A stretch of 64,000 bases of DNA from Hydrogenophaga sp. PBL-H3 (GTDB lineage Bacteria; Pseudomonadota; Gammaproteobacteria; Burkholderiales; Burkholderiaceae_C), in NCBI RefSeq assembly GCF_010104355.1, contig NZ_CP044972.1, positions 3,472,001 through 3,536,000 of the forward strand. Direction: 5' to 3'. Below, piece by piece: positions 1 through 10,941 of the stretch. Each line of letters opens with the position of its first letter. Positions within the stretch are counted from its first letter, which is position 1. The notes under the pieces are model-generated. The model ran no database searches. It was not told the origin of the DNA and saw only the letters and a list, made by a program, of their open reading frames with translations. The position numbers and the translations under genes are program-made.

Positions 1-848
1 GCACGCAACCGTTTGTGCCCGCCAAACTCGATGCAAGCGGTACCCTTGTGTCACCAGCCACGGCTGAATGCCGCACGAGCGACATCACGTTGGCCGAGTT
101 CAAAACGCTGCGCGGCAAGATGGACGCGTTCAACCCGCGTGCACGCACGGTCAATGAGTTCATGGGGGGGACTGCCAACTGGCGTACCGACCTGTACTCG
201 GGGCCCACCAGCGGCACGCTGATGACGCACCAGGAAAGCATTGAGCTGTTCAAGCAGCTGGGCGTCAAGATGACGCCCGAACTCAAGAGTGCCAGCGTGA
301 CCATGCCTTTCGAGGGGTTCACGCAAGAGGCCTATGCGCAGAAGATGATCGACGAGTACAAGCGCGCGGGCGTTCAGCCCAACCGTGTGTGGGCGCAATC
401 GTTCGATCAGCGAGACGTGCTGTACTGGGTGCGCAACGAGCCGGCATTTGGTCGTCAAGCGGTTTACCTCGACGACGCGAATACAGTGGCAGACCTGCCG
501 AGTCAGGCCGAGTTGGTGAACTACAAAAACCAGGGCATCAACATCGTGGCACCTCCGATCTTTGCGTTGCTGAGCGCCGACGCATCGGGCCAGATCGTTC
601 CTTCGCAATACGCGCGCAACGCCCGCTCGGCCGGCCTGGACATCATCACCTGGACCTTGGAGCGTTCCGGCCTGCTGGCGGACGGCAACAACGGCTTCTA
701 CTACCAGACGTTTGACTCGGCCATCAAAACCGAGGGGGACATGCTTCGTGTGCTCGACGTGCTCGCAAAGGACGTTGGCGTGATCGGCGTGTTCTCAGAC
801 TGGCCGGCCACCACCACGTTCTACGCCAACTGCGCCAACCAGCAGTAG
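1..848 (+). CDS. Glycerophosphodiester phosphodiesterase family protein, 3' part
   Basis: This is the C-terminal 281 or so residues of a protein whose start lies before the window; the frame is already open at base 3. The fold looks like the GDPD TIM barrel, which hydrolyses glycerophosphodiesters to glycerol-3-phosphate and an alcohol. Supporting stretches are [29 protein letters not shown] and the end [16 protein letters not shown], which match the C-terminal strands of exported GDPD esterases. The N-terminal catalytic His/Glu motifs and any signal peptide are outside the window, so activity and location cannot be judged here. It faces the patatin gene tail to tail. Confidence 0.75.
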   Translation, partial: TQPFVPAKLDASGTLVSPATAECRTSDITLAEFKTLRGKMDAFNPRARTVNEFMGGTANWRTDLYSGPTSGTLMTHQESIELFKQLGVKMTPELKSASVTMPFEGFTQEAYAQKMIDEYKRAGVQPNRVWAQSFDQRDVLYWVRNEPAFGRQAVYLDDANTVADLPSQAELVNYKNQGINIVAPPIFALLSADASGQIVPSQYARNARSAGLDIITWTLERSGLLADGNNGFYYQTFDSAIKTEGDMLRVLDVLAKDVGVIGVFSDWPATTTFYANCANQQ

Positions 849-920
849 CTTGCAAGCCGTCATGCCGGCGCTCAACCAGAGACGGACTGAAGAACGCACA
901 TCGGATGCACGGGCGACCGT

Positions 921-1853
921 TCAGGACCGCAGGCCTTGGGCGCTCAGACTTTGCTCCAGCGCCGGCATGAGCGCCCGGGCGGCTGACTCCCCGATCTGGC
1001 GGGACTCCAGGAAATAACTGCGCGCGGGGCGTGCCCAGTAACCCACAGGCGGATGGATGAGGAAGTCGGCCTTGGCCACTTCGGGTTCGATCCGGGCACG
1101 CCTGCGCAGATCGCGCTGACGTAACGCATCGCTGGCGTCCGGGGGTGTGGCCCCGGCGCCGGGCGAGACATCCACCGCGATGACGAAGTGGGCGCCGGCT
1201 GCGCGCGCTGCCGACACCGCTACAGGCAGCGACTCGTCACCGTCTTCGTACTCCACGCCACCGATACCCACCGGCGAAATGATCCCGGGCATGGCACTGG
1301 ATGCGCGCACCGCCACACCGGTGTTGCCCCGCATGAAGTACCGTGCAGCCTTGGTCTCTCGCTCGGTTGCCACCACCACGAGGCGGCGAGGCAGGTTTTC
1401 CATCGCTCGCTGGCCGATGCCACGGTTGACGTAGTCCTGCAGCTTCTGTCCATGCACCCAGCCGCGATCAGCGAAAGGCGATGGGTCGAAAAGGGTCAGT
1501 GGTCCGCCCTGCAACGACAGCTCATCGATGCGCGCCGCGGACAGGCCGCTGGCCCAGAAGGCTCCGAGCACCGCACCCACGCTGCTGCCCACCACGAGGT
1601 CGGGTACAACGCCCGCCTCCTCCAGAACCCGCATCACGCCAATGTGCGCATAGCCACGTGGCCCACCACTTCCAAGGACAAGCGCCAGACGCGGAGGTGG
1701 CTCCAACCGTGGCACGGCCGCCATGGCCTGCGGCGCATCCGACTCCCGGTAGTCAAACGCAGCACATCCGCTCAGAGCCAGCAAAGGCAATGTGCTCAGC
1801 CCCAACAAGGCTTTGCGGCGATCGATCCGGATGGGTTCGAGTTGGTTTTTCAA
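921..1853 (-). CDS. Patatin-like phospholipase, predicted lipoprotein
   Basis: A 310-residue predicted serine acyl hydrolase. The N terminus has RRKALLGLSTLPLLALSGC, a signal peptide with a lipobox (LSGC), so it is probably tethered to the membrane. The patatin fold is shown by the oxyanion loop GSGGPRGYAHIG, the nucleophile elbow VGSSVGAVLG and the Asp partner in EDGDESLPV. I chose the TTG start because GGAG lies five bases upstream and the lipoprotein signal then begins properly; the frame stays open further upstream but that extension lacks sense. It is divergent from the SDR-tetR pair and shares their operator region. The substrate is unknown. Confidence 0.8.
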   Translation of the reverse strand: MKNQLEPIRIDRRKALLGLSTLPLLALSGCAAFDYRESDAPQAMAAVPRLEPPPRLALVLGSGGPRGYAHIGVMRVLEEAGVVPDLVVGSSVGAVLGAFWASGLSAARIDELSLQGGPLTLFDPSPFADRGWVHGQKLQDYVNRGIGQRAMENLPRRLVVVATERETKAARYFMRGNTGVAVRASSAMPGIISPVGIGGVEYEDGDESLPVAVSAARAAGAHFVIAVDVSPGAGATPPDASDALRQRDLRRRARIEPEVAKADFLIHPPVGYWARPARSYFLESRQIGESAARALMPALEQSLSAQGLRS

Positions 1854-1905
1854 GTGAACTCCAAGGCAGAACTGCAGATTGATGACCCATGTTTTCCGCG
1901 TTTTG

Positions 1906-1948
1906 TTGACACTGTCTACAAGTATCAACAATACTGCTGACACTGTCA
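1906..1948. promoter_or_regulatory. Double TGACACTGTC operator with two face-to-face promoters
   Basis: TGACACTGTC occurs at 1907-1916 and TGACACTGTCA, an 11-base palindrome, at 1938-1948, with starts 31 bases apart (three helical turns). Each copy overlaps a TTGACA box. On the plus strand TTGACA at 1906-1911 is followed after 18 bases by AATACT. On the minus strand TTGACA at 1949-1944 is followed after 17 bases by GATACT. A repressor on these sites would block both the SDR-tetR and the patatin promoter. The TetR protein encoded at 2924 is the obvious candidate, which is inference. Confidence 0.65.
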
Positions 1949-1999
1949 ACACGACAGCTTTTCTCCCAGTTCCTTCAACCAATGCTCATGGAGGTGCTC

Positions 2000-2872
2000 A
2001 TGCGCCCGCCTTCCTCACTCCTTGCTTCAGACACACCCGACGGATATTCGCGGCCGGCAAATCACGAGACGGCGAAGGAGCCCACCTGGGCGATGGTGAC
2101 GGGCGCCTCCGACGGTATCGGCCGCGCGTTCGCAAGGTTGCTGGCAGCGCGTGGGCACTCGCTGGTGCTCGTGGCGCGCCGGGGTCCGCAGTTGCTCGAA
2201 CTGGCTGAGGAATTGAGGTGCACCCACGGAACCAGATGTCTGGTGTTTGAGGTCAACCTGGCACGCGCTGGATCGATTGCTTCGCTGGAAATGGCGACTC
2301 GAAGCCTGGACATCAGCATGCTGGTGGCTGCGGCGGGGTTCGGCACTTCGGGCGAACTGCTGGATGCACCGCTGGATACGGAGCTGAACATGCTTGATGT
2401 CAACTGCGCTGCCGTACTCGCCCTGTGCTGGCATTTTGGTCAACGCTTTCGGCAGCGCGGCGGCGGCGGCGTGGTCCTGATGAGTTCGTTGCTGGCTTTC
2501 CATGGCGTGCCACGCGCGGCCCACTACGCTGCGACCAAGGCCTACGTGCAAACACTGGCCGAGGGCTTGCGCGTGGAGTTCGCGCCCCTGGGCATCGACG
2601 TGATTGCCAGTGCGCCAGGACCGGTTGCGACAGGCTTTGCGCGACGTGCCAACCTGCACATGCCCCGAGCGTTGGACCCTGACATCGTCGCCCGGGAAAC
2701 ACTGGCGGCCCTGGGCCACAAGACCACGGTGCGCCCTGGTTGGCTATCCAAGCTCTTGGGCTGGACGCTGGCGATGTTGCCGCGCTGGGGTCAGGTGCGC
2801 GTGATCACACAGGTGATGAAAGGCATGACGGCACACCAATCTCCAGAACGTGCGGCCAGTCGTCCGCGCTGA
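2000..2872 (+). CDS. SDR family NAD(P)-dependent oxidoreductase
   Basis: A 290-residue classical short-chain dehydrogenase/reductase. The cofactor motif TGASDGIG is near residue 34, the catalytic Ser is in VLMSS and the Tyr-Lys pair in YAATK. The usual NNAG segment reads AAAG here. The C terminus is longer than usual and ends in a hydrophobic LLGWTLAMLPRWG stretch that could contact membranes. The ATG at 2000 has GGAGGT four bases upstream; ATGs at 1982 and 1988 lack such a site. It precedes the tetR gene by about 50 bases and is probably co-transcribed with it from the operator-covered promoter. The substrate is not predictable, though a lipid-related role would fit the patatin neighbour. 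Confidence 0.85.
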   Translation: MRPPSSLLASDTPDGYSRPANHETAKEPTWAMVTGASDGIGRAFARLLAARGHSLVLVARRGPQLLELAEELRCTHGTRCLVFEVNLARAGSIASLEMATRSLDISMLVAAAGFGTSGELLDAPLDTELNMLDVNCAAVLALCWHFGQRFRQRGGGGVVLMSSLLAFHGVPRAAHYAATKAYVQTLAEGLRVEFAPLGIDVIASAPGPVATGFARRANLHMPRALDPDIVARETLAALGHKTTVRPGWLSKLLGWTLAMLPRWGQVRVITQVMKGMTAHQSPERAASRPR

Positions 2873-2923
2873 GCTGCGTGTTAGCCTTCGCAGGAATCAA
2901 TCCATGCGCGCACACCCACCCGA

Positions 2924-3571
2924 ATGCCCCGCAAGAAGGACGCTCCCACCCCACCGCAAGATCTGCGCGACGCCTGTGTCGAGGCTGCACGCGAGGTGAT
3001 CGCAGCCCATGGCGTCGAAAACCTGAGCCTGCGTGATGTGGCGCGGCGCCTTGGGGTGTCACACCAGGCGCCTTACCGCCACTATCCCAGCCGGGACCAC
3101 CTGCTGGCCGAGGTGATGCGGCGTTGCTTCGAACGCTTTGCAGCCTTTCTCGATGCGCGCGGGACGCACGAAGAACCGCGTCAGGACCTCGAAGCTTTGG
3201 GCCGGCAGTACATGAGCTTTGCCCAGGCCAATCCCTTGGAATACCGGCTCATGTTCAGCACGCCCTGGCCCCAGGCAGCCGAACATCCCGACCTTGCGCG
3301 GGACGCCACCCACACTTTCGATATCCTGCGCCGGGTGCTGCACCGCGTGCATGGCGTGCGAGCGAAGCGGGAAGCGGTTGACCTGGACGCTCTCTACATT
3401 TGGTCAACCCTGCATGGCCTGGCCGGTGTGATGAACGGCAATTGCATTGGTCAACTCGCCCTGAGTGCGCGAGTCCACCAGAAGGCCGTGGAACACGCCA
3501 TGTCCATGGTGGACAGAGGACTGTTTTCCCGAGAGGCGATGTCCATCCAGAATGCGCCGATCGCTCGGTGA
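2924..3571 (+). CDS. TetR/AcrR family transcriptional regulator
   Basis: A 215-residue repressor-type protein. Residues about 33-60 (SLRDVARRLGVSHQAPYRHY) form the TetR helix-turn-helix. The C-terminal ligand domain has YIWSTLHGLAGVM, which resembles the WHG-type TetR C-terminal family. It follows the SDR gene on the same strand, so it probably autoregulates with it through the TGACACTGTC sites at 1906-1948. The ligand is unknown; lipid-type effectors are common in such arrangements, but that is inference. A strong bidirectional terminator follows about 95 bases after the stop. Confidence 0.85.
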   Translation: MPRKKDAPTPPQDLRDACVEAAREVIAAHGVENLSLRDVARRLGVSHQAPYRHYPSRDHLLAEVMRRCFERFAAFLDARGTHEEPRQDLEALGRQYMSFAQANPLEYRLMFSTPWPQAAEHPDLARDATHTFDILRRVLHRVHGVRAKREAVDLDALYIWSTLHGLAGVMNGNCIGQLALSARVHQKAVEHAMSMVDRGLFSREAMSIQNAPIAR

Positions 3572-3665
3572 ACGCGGATCAATTGATATGGCCTGCTCGG
3601 AATCTGGTCGACCCCAGCATCTCACTGGGAGTGGTTCGGTCCCGCCTACCCCACCGCCAGACATG

Positions 3666-3692
3666 AAAAAGCCCCGCTCTGCGGGGCTTTTT
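3666..3692. terminator. Bidirectional Rho-independent terminator
   Basis: The perfect stem GCCCCGC/GCGGGGC with loop TCT is flanked by A5 on the left and T5 on the right. It can therefore terminate the tetR transcript on the plus strand and serS on the minus strand. It sits in the convergent space between the two genes. Confidence 0.9.
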
Positions 3693-3711
3693 GCTGGGCG
3701 CAGCTTGAGCA

Positions 3712-5064
<1,353 letters not shown>

Positions 5065-6036
5065 TCAGCGCAGGTGCTGCAGCGGCGCGGCGTCCTCGCC
5101 GTCGATCTTCAGGCCCTTGGGCAGCGGGAACTTGATGGTCTCCGTCAGGCCGTCCATGGTGCGCACCGAGATGGCCCCCAGCGCCTTGATGCGCTCGATC
5201 ACCTGGCGCACCAGGATTTCGGGCGCGGAAGCACCGGCCGTCAGGCCCACGCGTCGCTTGCCTTCGAACCACTCGGCCTGCAGCTCGTCGGCGTTGTCCA
5301 CCATGTAGCTGGCCGTGCCAAGCTTGATGGCGACTTCGCGCAGGCGGTTGCTGTTGGAGCTGGTGGGGCTGCCCACCACGATCACGATGTCGACCTGCGG
5401 GCTCAGCAGCTTCACCGCGTCCTGCCGGTTCTGCGTGGCGTAGCAGATGTCTTGCTGCTTGGGCTCGCGCACCTGCGGAAAGCGCGCCTTCACGGCGTTG
5501 AGGATCTCGGCCGCGTCGTCCACCGACAGGGTGGTCTGCGTCACCACGGCGAGCTTGGCGGTCTGCGCGGGCGACACGCGTGACACATCCGCCACGTCTT
5601 CCACCAGGTGGATGCCACTCTCCAGCTGGCCCATGGTGCCCTCAACCTCAGGGTGGCCCTTGTGGCCGATCATGATGAACTCGAAGCCCTCGCGGTGCAG
5701 CTTGGCCACCTCCACATGCACCTTGGTCACCAGCGGGCAGGTGGCGTCAAAAATGTGGAACCCACGCTGTTTGGCTTCGTCCTGAATCGCCTTGCTCACA
5801 CCGTGGGCCGAGAACACCAGCGTGGCACCGGCGGGCACATCGGACAGTTCCTCGATGAAGATCGCGCCCTTGGCCTTCAGGTCGTTGACCACATAGGTGT
5901 TGTGCACGATTTCGTGGCGCACATAGATGGGTCGGCCAAATTTGGTGAGCGCACGCTCCACGATTTCGATGGCACGGTCCACACCGGCGCAGAAGCCGCG
6001 CGGCTCTGCCAGAACAATTTCTTGCGACATCGGCAT
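5065..6036 (-). CDS. ispH: 4-hydroxy-3-methylbut-2-enyl diphosphate reductase
   Basis: The last enzyme of the MEP isoprenoid pathway, converting HMBPP to IPP and DMAPP with a [4Fe-4S] cluster. The three conserved cysteines lie in [20 protein letters not shown] and [10 protein letters not shown]. Other signatures are [23 protein letters not shown] and SNSNRL. The ATG at 6036 overlaps the stop of the preceding FKBP gene (TGATG), which suggests translational coupling; an ATG two codons later (MSQEIV) is an alternative start. The fkpB-ispH pairing is the same one seen in E. coli. Confidence 0.95.
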   Translation of the reverse strand: MPMSQEIVLAEPRGFCAGVDRAIEIVERALTKFGRPIYVRHEIVHNTYVVNDLKAKGAIFIEELSDVPAGATLVFSAHGVSKAIQDEAKQRGFHIFDATCPLVTKVHVEVAKLHREGFEFIMIGHKGHPEVEGTMGQLESGIHLVEDVADVSRVSPAQTAKLAVVTQTTLSVDDAAEILNAVKARFPQVREPKQQDICYATQNRQDAVKLLSPQVDIVIVVGSPTSSNSNRLREVAIKLGTASYMVDNADELQAEWFEGKRRVGLTAGASAPEILVRQVIERIKALGAISVRTMDGLTETIKFPLPKGLKIDGEDAAPLQHLR

Positions 6037-6482
6037 CACAGCACCCCGATCAGTTGCACTTCAAACCGCACCGGCTGGCCGGCGAGGGGGTGGTTGAAGT
6101 CGAACAACACCGCGCCGTCTTCGCGCACCTCCACGGCCGAACCCGCGTAGCTGCCCAGCCCGTCGGGTGTGGGGAACTGCACCACGTCGCCCGCCACATA
6201 CTGTTCGTGGGGGTCGCCCAGCTCGCTCAGCAGCTTGCGCGCCACCCACTGCACCATCTCGGGCTGGCGATCGCCAAAGGCCTCGCCTGCGGCCAGCTCG
6301 ATCACGGTGTGCGCGCCCTCTTCCAGCCCCATCAGCCGCTGCTCGATGGCGGGCGAGAGCTCGCCCATGCCCAGGCTCAGCGTGGCCGGCTTGCCGGCAA
6401 AGGTGTCGATGATCACCTGGCCCTGCGGACCGGACATGCGGTAGTGCAGGGTGAGAAAGGAAGCTTCTTGGACGTGGGGCAT
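6036..6482 (-). CDS. fkpB: FKBP-type peptidyl-prolyl cis-trans isomerase, SlpA/FkpB type
   Basis: A 148-residue prolyl isomerase and chaperone of the SlyD-like FKBP class. Residues about 10-60 form the FKBP half and the insert-in-flap region follows. [17 protein letters not shown] and the C-terminal [20 protein letters not shown] are typical of the family. The frame stays open upstream, but [14 protein letters not shown] is the usual N terminus and gives the usual length, so I chose the ATG at 6482. It is translationally coupled to ispH and divergent from radC. Confidence 0.88.
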   Translation of the reverse strand: MPHVQEASFLTLHYRMSGPQGQVIIDTFAGKPATLSLGMGELSPAIEQRLMGLEEGAHTVIELAAGEAFGDRQPEMVQWVARKLLSELGDPHEQYVAGDVVQFPTPDGLGSYAGSAVEVREDGAVLFDFNHPLAGQPVRFEVQLIGVL

Positions 6483-6581
6483 GGCGTGGGGGGTATCCCT
6501 GAACGAAGTGTGCGAAAACGGCGGCACCGGGCCGACAGAGCCGCTATTGTAAAAACCAGGCGCCAACAGGGAGGAAAAACC

Positions 6582-7274
6582 ATGGATGGCCTTGCCACAC
6601 CCGGGCTCAAGAGCCTGCCCAGCGACTCACGCCCGCGCGAAAAGCTGCTCGCGCGCGGCCCCGGCGCGCTCAGCGATGGCGAACTGCTTGCCCTGCTGCT
6701 GCGCACCGGTATTGCCGGCAAACACGTGCTGCAGCTCGCGCAGGAGCTGCTCGACCGCTTCGGCGGCATCGGCGGCCTGCTGCACACCGGGGCCGACGCG
6801 CTCAAGTCCGTCAAGGGCCTGGGGCCGGCCAAACGTGCCGAGGTGGTGGCCGTGCTCGAACTGGCGCGCCGCGCGCTGGCGCAGGAACTGCAGCAGAAAA
6901 CGCTGTTCGAGAGCCCGCAGGCGGTGCGCGAATACCTGCAACTGCAGCTGGGTGCGCGGCCGCACGAGGTGTTTGCCGTGTTGTTCCTCGACAGCCAGAA
7001 CCGCCTGATCGCCCTCGAGGAGCTGTTTCGCGGCACCCTCACGCAAGCCAGCGTGTACCCACGCGAGATCGTGCTGCGCGCCCTGCACCACCACGCCTCG
7101 GCCGTGGTGCTGGCGCACAACCACCCCAGCGGTGTCGCCGAACCATCGCGCGCAGACGTCGACCTCACGGGCGCACTGCGCGGTGCGCTGGCGCTGGTCG
7201 ACGTGCGTGTGCTCGACCACTTCATCGTCACGCGCGAACGCGCGACTTCGATGGCCGAACGGGGCCTCATCTGA
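6582..7274 (+). CDS. radC: DNA repair protein RadC, JAB/MPN domain
   Basis: A 230-residue RadC-family protein. The N-terminal helix-hairpin-helix region ([20 protein letters not shown]) precedes a JAMM metalloprotease-like fold with HNHPSG and a downstream Asp in DVDLTGAL. Despite the name, the molecular role of RadC is unresolved. The ATG at 6582 has GGGAGG nine bases upstream. The frame is open far into the antisense of fkpB, but that part is not coding. Codons and context look native. Confidence 0.93.
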   Translation: MDGLATPGLKSLPSDSRPREKLLARGPGALSDGELLALLLRTGIAGKHVLQLAQELLDRFGGIGGLLHTGADALKSVKGLGPAKRAEVVAVLELARRALAQELQQKTLFESPQAVREYLQLQLGARPHEVFAVLFLDSQNRLIALEELFRGTLTQASVYPREIVLRALHHHASAVVLAHNHPSGVAEPSRADVDLTGALRGALALVDVRVLDHFIVTRERATSMAERGLI

Positions 7275-7336
7275 CACCGCAGGGTTGATGCCGGGTCGCC
7301 AGCGGCCGGCGAGACAGCTCCGTCACAATCGACGCC

Positions 7337-7972
7337 ATGAAAGTCAACACGCTGGCCGACCTGAAAGCGCTCAAACGCGCCATGGCCGAGCGTGCGGCGG
7401 CCGAGGCCATCCAGCGCGAAGCCGCGCGCCAGGCCGAACTGCAGCGCGAGCGCGAGCGCCGACTGTTTGCGCTCGCCGTGGGGCCCGTGCAGCCCATCGT
7501 GGATCCGGGCCGCATCGAGCTGCGCCCGGTGCCGGTGGAGCCTTTGCCCGTGCAGCGCCAGCTGGACGAAGCCTCGGTGATGCGCGAGGCGCTGTCCGAC
7601 GATTTCGACATCGAGACCTTGCTGCACACCGACGAGATGCTGAGCTACCGCAGTCCGGGCCTGGGGCCGGACGTGATGCGCAAGCTGCGCGAAGGCAGCT
7701 GGAGCATCCAGCGCCAGATCGACCTGCATGGGCTGCGCACCGACGAAGCCCGGGAAGCCCTGGGTCGCTTCATCCGCGAGTCCCACCAGCACGGCCTGCG
7801 TTGTGTGCGCGTGGTGCACGGCAAGGGCCTGGGCTCACCCGGTCGCACGCCGGTGCTCAAGAACCGCGTGCTGCGCTGGCTGGTGCAGAAGAACGAGGTG
7901 ATGGCGTTTGTGCAGGCGAGACCGGCAGAGGGCGGCGCCGGGGCACTGGTGGTGTTGCTCAGGTCGGGCTGA
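7337..7972 (+). CDS. Smr/MutS2-type domain endonuclease-like protein
   Basis: A 211-residue protein with a C-terminal Smr domain at about residues 125-205. It carries the DLHG motif in IQRQIDLHGLRTDEARE and the HGKG motif in VRVVHGKGLGSPGRTPVLK, the two diagnostic Smr motifs. The N-terminal 60 residues are Ala/Arg/Glu rich and likely helical (ALKRAMAERAAAEAIQREAA). It resembles the stand-alone Smr proteins of proteobacteria (SmrA/YdaL and SmrB/YfcN types), which are nucleases linked to RNA cleavage or ribosome rescue. It follows radC on the same strand. Confidence 0.88.
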   Translation: MKVNTLADLKALKRAMAERAAAEAIQREAARQAELQRERERRLFALAVGPVQPIVDPGRIELRPVPVEPLPVQRQLDEASVMREALSDDFDIETLLHTDEMLSYRSPGLGPDVMRKLREGSWSIQRQIDLHGLRTDEAREALGRFIRESHQHGLRCVRVVHGKGLGSPGRTPVLKNRVLRWLVQKNEVMAFVQARPAEGGAGALVVLLRSG

Positions 7973-7999
7973 CATCCGGTTCGCTTGAACGTCCAGGCG

Positions 8000-10456
8000 T
8001 CAGCGCCGGGTCGAACCGGTTTTCTGTGGACCGCGAGGCCACCGGTGGGATTTGGCGTGCTCACCCTGCGCCGCGTCGCAGGCATGCCGGTAGTCCCGCA
8101 GCACCCGCTGCGCCCGGCCCAGCACCGTGTCTGCCGGGTAGTCACCACCCGCACTCCGCACACCGAACGGCAGACCACTGAGCAACTGCATGCCGTCGGC
8201 AGCATGGCTGGCGGTGTGCACCTGGAACAACCCCTGCCGCACCGCGTCCACAACGGCCGGCGCCAGCATCAGGTGGCGCCGGTTGCGCTCGGGAATCAAC
8301 ACGCCCTGCTGCCCGTTGAGGCCCAGGCGCTGGCAGCTCAGAAAATAGCCCTCGATCTTCTCGTTGATGCCTCCCACCGGCAACATCTCGCCGTGCTGGT
8401 TGAGTGCTCCGGTGACCGCGATGCCCTGGCGCACCGGCAGGCCCGAGAGCGCCGAGAGCAAGGCGCAGAACTCGGCGCACGAGGCGGAGTCGCCTTCGAT
8501 GCCGCTGTACTCCTGCTCGAACACCACGGCCGCGTTCAGGGCCAGTGGCGCCAGATGAGCAAACAGGGCGCAGAGATAGCTGTGCAGGATCAGCACGCCC
8601 TTGTCGTGGATGGGCCCCGACATCTCGACCTCGCGCTCGATGTTGAGCAGGCCCTCGTCGCCAGCGTGGGTGGAAGCGGTGACACGGGCCGGGAAACCAA
8701 ACTGGTAGTCACCCAGATCGACCACGGTCAGGCCATTGACCTGCCCGATCCGCTCGCCGTCCACCAGCAGCAGGCGTTCGCCGTCACTGATCGCCTCCTG
8801 CATGCGCTGCTCGGGGTAGTTGTGGCGCTCCACACGGGCCTGCAACGCGGCCGCCACGTCCTGGGCATCGACCCGCCCGGCCGAGCGGGCCCGCGCCAGC
8901 GCCGCGGCCTCCACGAGCAAGGCCTCGCTGCGCCCGAACAAGGCACTCTGGCGGTGCTGGTCCTCGGCTTCGCGGTGGCTCTGTTCGATCATGGCGGCCA
9001 CCGCTTCGGCCGAAAAATGCGGCAGGCCCAGGCGGGCGCAGCCGTGTCCCACAAAGATGGCGGTGGCGCGGTAGGTGCCGGGACCGGCCTCGAAGCTTTC
9101 GGCGAAGTCGACCTTGCAGCGAAAGCGCCGGGCGAACTCGGGGTCGGCCGCCTGCAACTCGTAGTAGGCCTCGACCGAGGCGATCAGAACGATCTTCACG
9201 TCCACATCGACCGGCTCGGGCTGCAGCGACACGGCCGAGATCGAGGGATAGACCATGCCCGGCTCCTCGATCTGCAAGCGACCGCTGCGCAGGAAGCGGC
9301 GAAGTTTTTCCCACACCCGCTCGTCGGCGAGCAGGTCGCTCAGGTGCAGCATGAGAAAGCCGCCGTGGGCCTTGAGCAGGCTGCCGGCCCGCACGCGCGA
9401 GAAATCGGTGACCAGCACATCGTCCTCGCTCTGGTACTCGACGCTGCCAAACAGCTCGCGGAACAACGGGTTGTCGTCCTGGATCACCGGCGCGCTCTCA
9501 CGCCCGTGGTTGTCAACCACCACATTGACGCGCAGCCGGGCCAGCAACTCATCCAGCGCCTCGCGCCGGGCCTCCTCCATTTCGTCACCCACCTGGAACA
9601 GCGGCAATTTGTCCAGCACATGCTGCTGCAGCAGGTCGAAGTAATGGCCGAGCTTGGTCCAGTCCTTGATCTGTTTGCGCAAGGGCTGCCGAACGGTCTG
9701 CAGCTGCTGCTCCAGCAGGGGTTTGAGCAGCTGGCGGCGCAGCGCATGCAGTCGCTCGTTGGTCTCCTGCTCCCACTGGCGCGCGCGCTCCAGGTAGCGG
9801 TTGATCTCGACGCGCAGTTCGTCCTCGGCCGCATTGATCACCGCGTGCTGCTCGCGGCTCAGGTTCAGGGCCTTGGTGGCAGTCAAGGGCTCGCCTCGTT
9901 CGTCGCGCTGGGTGAACACCAGCCGCCCTTGTTCGCGCAGCAACCCGAAATTGCGCTCGTCGGCAAACGCGACCAGGGCCGCATACGCTGCGTCCTCGTC
10001 CGCCTTGGTGCGGCTGCTCAGCCGCTCGCACTCGGCCTCGACATCGTCGGCACCCAGGCGTTTGGGAATCTCGGTCTGCAGCCGACCAGCCAGGTCCAGC
10101 ATCAGCTGGCGGAACAGGCGCCCCTCACCCGCGGGCAGGCGCAGCGCCAGCGGGTGTTCGGGCGACTCGAAGTTGTGCAGATAACAAAGGTCGGGAGGCA
10201 CCGGTCGCCGGGCCGCTTCCTCTTTCATCATCTGGTGCAGCAGCGTGCTGCGCCCACTGCCCACTTCGCCCAGCACGAAGAGGTGGTAATCGGGCTGGTC
10301 CATCTGCAAGCCGAAACGGGCGGCCTGGGCAGCGCGCTGCTGGCCGATCCAGGGCAATGGCCGATCCTGCAGTTCGCTGGTGTCCAGCGCCAGCTCCAGG
10401 CTGGCGGGGTCTACACGCAGGCGCAGCTGCGCGGGGTCGAGTCGGGTGATGGGCAT
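8000..10456 (-). CDS. Lon-like protease with degenerate AAA domain (LonH/YcbZ type)
   Basis: An 818-residue protein with an N-terminal AAA-like region and a C-terminal Lon protease domain. The protease dyad is Ser in EGDSASCAEF (about residue 656) and Lys in GGINEKIEGYF (about 698). The P-loop reads GEVGSGRSTLLHQ near residue 65, so the Walker A Lys is Arg, and the Walker B region (FLMLHLSDLL) also lacks the usual acidic pair. That fits the YcbZ/LonH class, where ATPase activity is doubtful. A coiled-coil insertion around residues 190-300 may recognise substrate. The ATG at 10456 has GGGAG upstream. It lies downstream of the globin and permease genes on the same strand. Confidence 0.88.
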   Translation of the reverse strand: MPITRLDPAQLRLRVDPASLELALDTSELQDRPLPWIGQQRAAQAARFGLQMDQPDYHLFVLGEVGSGRSTLLHQMMKEEAARRPVPPDLCYLHNFESPEHPLALRLPAGEGRLFRQLMLDLAGRLQTEIPKRLGADDVEAECERLSSRTKADEDAAYAALVAFADERNFGLLREQGRLVFTQRDERGEPLTATKALNLSREQHAVINAAEDELRVEINRYLERARQWEQETNERLHALRRQLLKPLLEQQLQTVRQPLRKQIKDWTKLGHYFDLLQQHVLDKLPLFQVGDEMEEARREALDELLARLRVNVVVDNHGRESAPVIQDDNPLFRELFGSVEYQSEDDVLVTDFSRVRAGSLLKAHGGFLMLHLSDLLADERVWEKLRRFLRSGRLQIEEPGMVYPSISAVSLQPEPVDVDVKIVLIASVEAYYELQAADPEFARRFRCKVDFAESFEAGPGTYRATAIFVGHGCARLGLPHFSAEAVAAMIEQSHREAEDQHRQSALFGRSEALLVEAAALARARSAGRVDAQDVAAALQARVERHNYPEQRMQEAISDGERLLLVDGERIGQVNGLTVVDLGDYQFGFPARVTASTHAGDEGLLNIEREVEMSGPIHDKGVLILHSYLCALFAHLAPLALNAAVVFEQEYSGIEGDSASCAEFCALLSALSGLPVRQGIAVTGALNQHGEMLPVGGINEKIEGYFLSCQRLGLNGQQGVLIPERNRRHLMLAPAVVDAVRQGLFQVHTASHAADGMQLLSGLPFGVRSAGGDYPADTVLGRAQRVLRDYRHACDAAQGEHAKSHRWPRGPQKTGSTRR

Positions 10457-10530
10457 GCGGTCACTCCCTGTGTGGACGCTGTGCGGGCTGGTTCCCATTC
10501 TGCGCCGCTGGCCACTGCTCCGGCGTGCGC

Positions 10531-10941
10531 CTACCCCGGCGAATTGCGCATCCAGTCCGCGGTCTGGAAAAAGCTCGTCTTCAGCCGCTCGCGCAGCACC
10601 GCATCCACACCCGTCTCGCCCATCGCCTGGTCCATGCAGGCCAGCCACTGGTCGCGCTCCTGCACGCCAATGGCGAACGGCATGTGGCGCATGCGCAGGC
10701 GCGGATGGCCGAACTGTTCGGTGTAGTGCTGCGGGCCGCCGAGCCAGCCACAGAGGAACCAGAACAGTTTCTGCCGCGCGTCGGCCAGGGTGTTGCCGTG
10801 GGCGGCGCGCAGTTCCTTGTAGCCCGGCTCGATGTCCATGAGGTCGTAGAAGCGGTCAACCAGGGCACGCACCTTCTCTTCGCCGCCGATCCATTCAAAC
10901 GGGGTGGCGAACGGCGCGGGTTCTTGACGGGATGTGCTCAT
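10531..10941 (-). CDS. Group II truncated hemoglobin
   Basis: A 136-residue 2-on-2 globin of the group II (TrHbO/YjbI) class. FEWIGGEEKVRALVDRFYDLM holds the B10 Tyr, and FWFLCGWLGGPQHY carries the G8 Trp typical of group II. The proximal His is probably in the HPRLRMRHMPF stretch. It binds heme and is expected to act on O2, NO or peroxide in the cytoplasm. Its ATG overlaps the stop of the permease gene by four bases (ATGA), so it should be translated from the same mRNA. The start MSTSRQEP gives the normal family length. Confidence 0.92.
   Translation of the reverse strand: MSTSRQEPAPFATPFEWIGGEEKVRALVDRFYDLMDIEPGYKELRAAHGNTLADARQKLFWFLCGWLGGPQHYTEQFGHPRLRMRHMPFAIGVQERDQWLACMDQAMGETGVDAVLRERLKTSFFQTADWMRNSPG

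Noticed and set aside
7985..10726. A plus-strand open frame of over 900 codons opposite the Lon-like gene
   Set aside because: The minus strand has a clear Lon protease with a dyad and ribosome site; the opposite frame has no recognisable domain.
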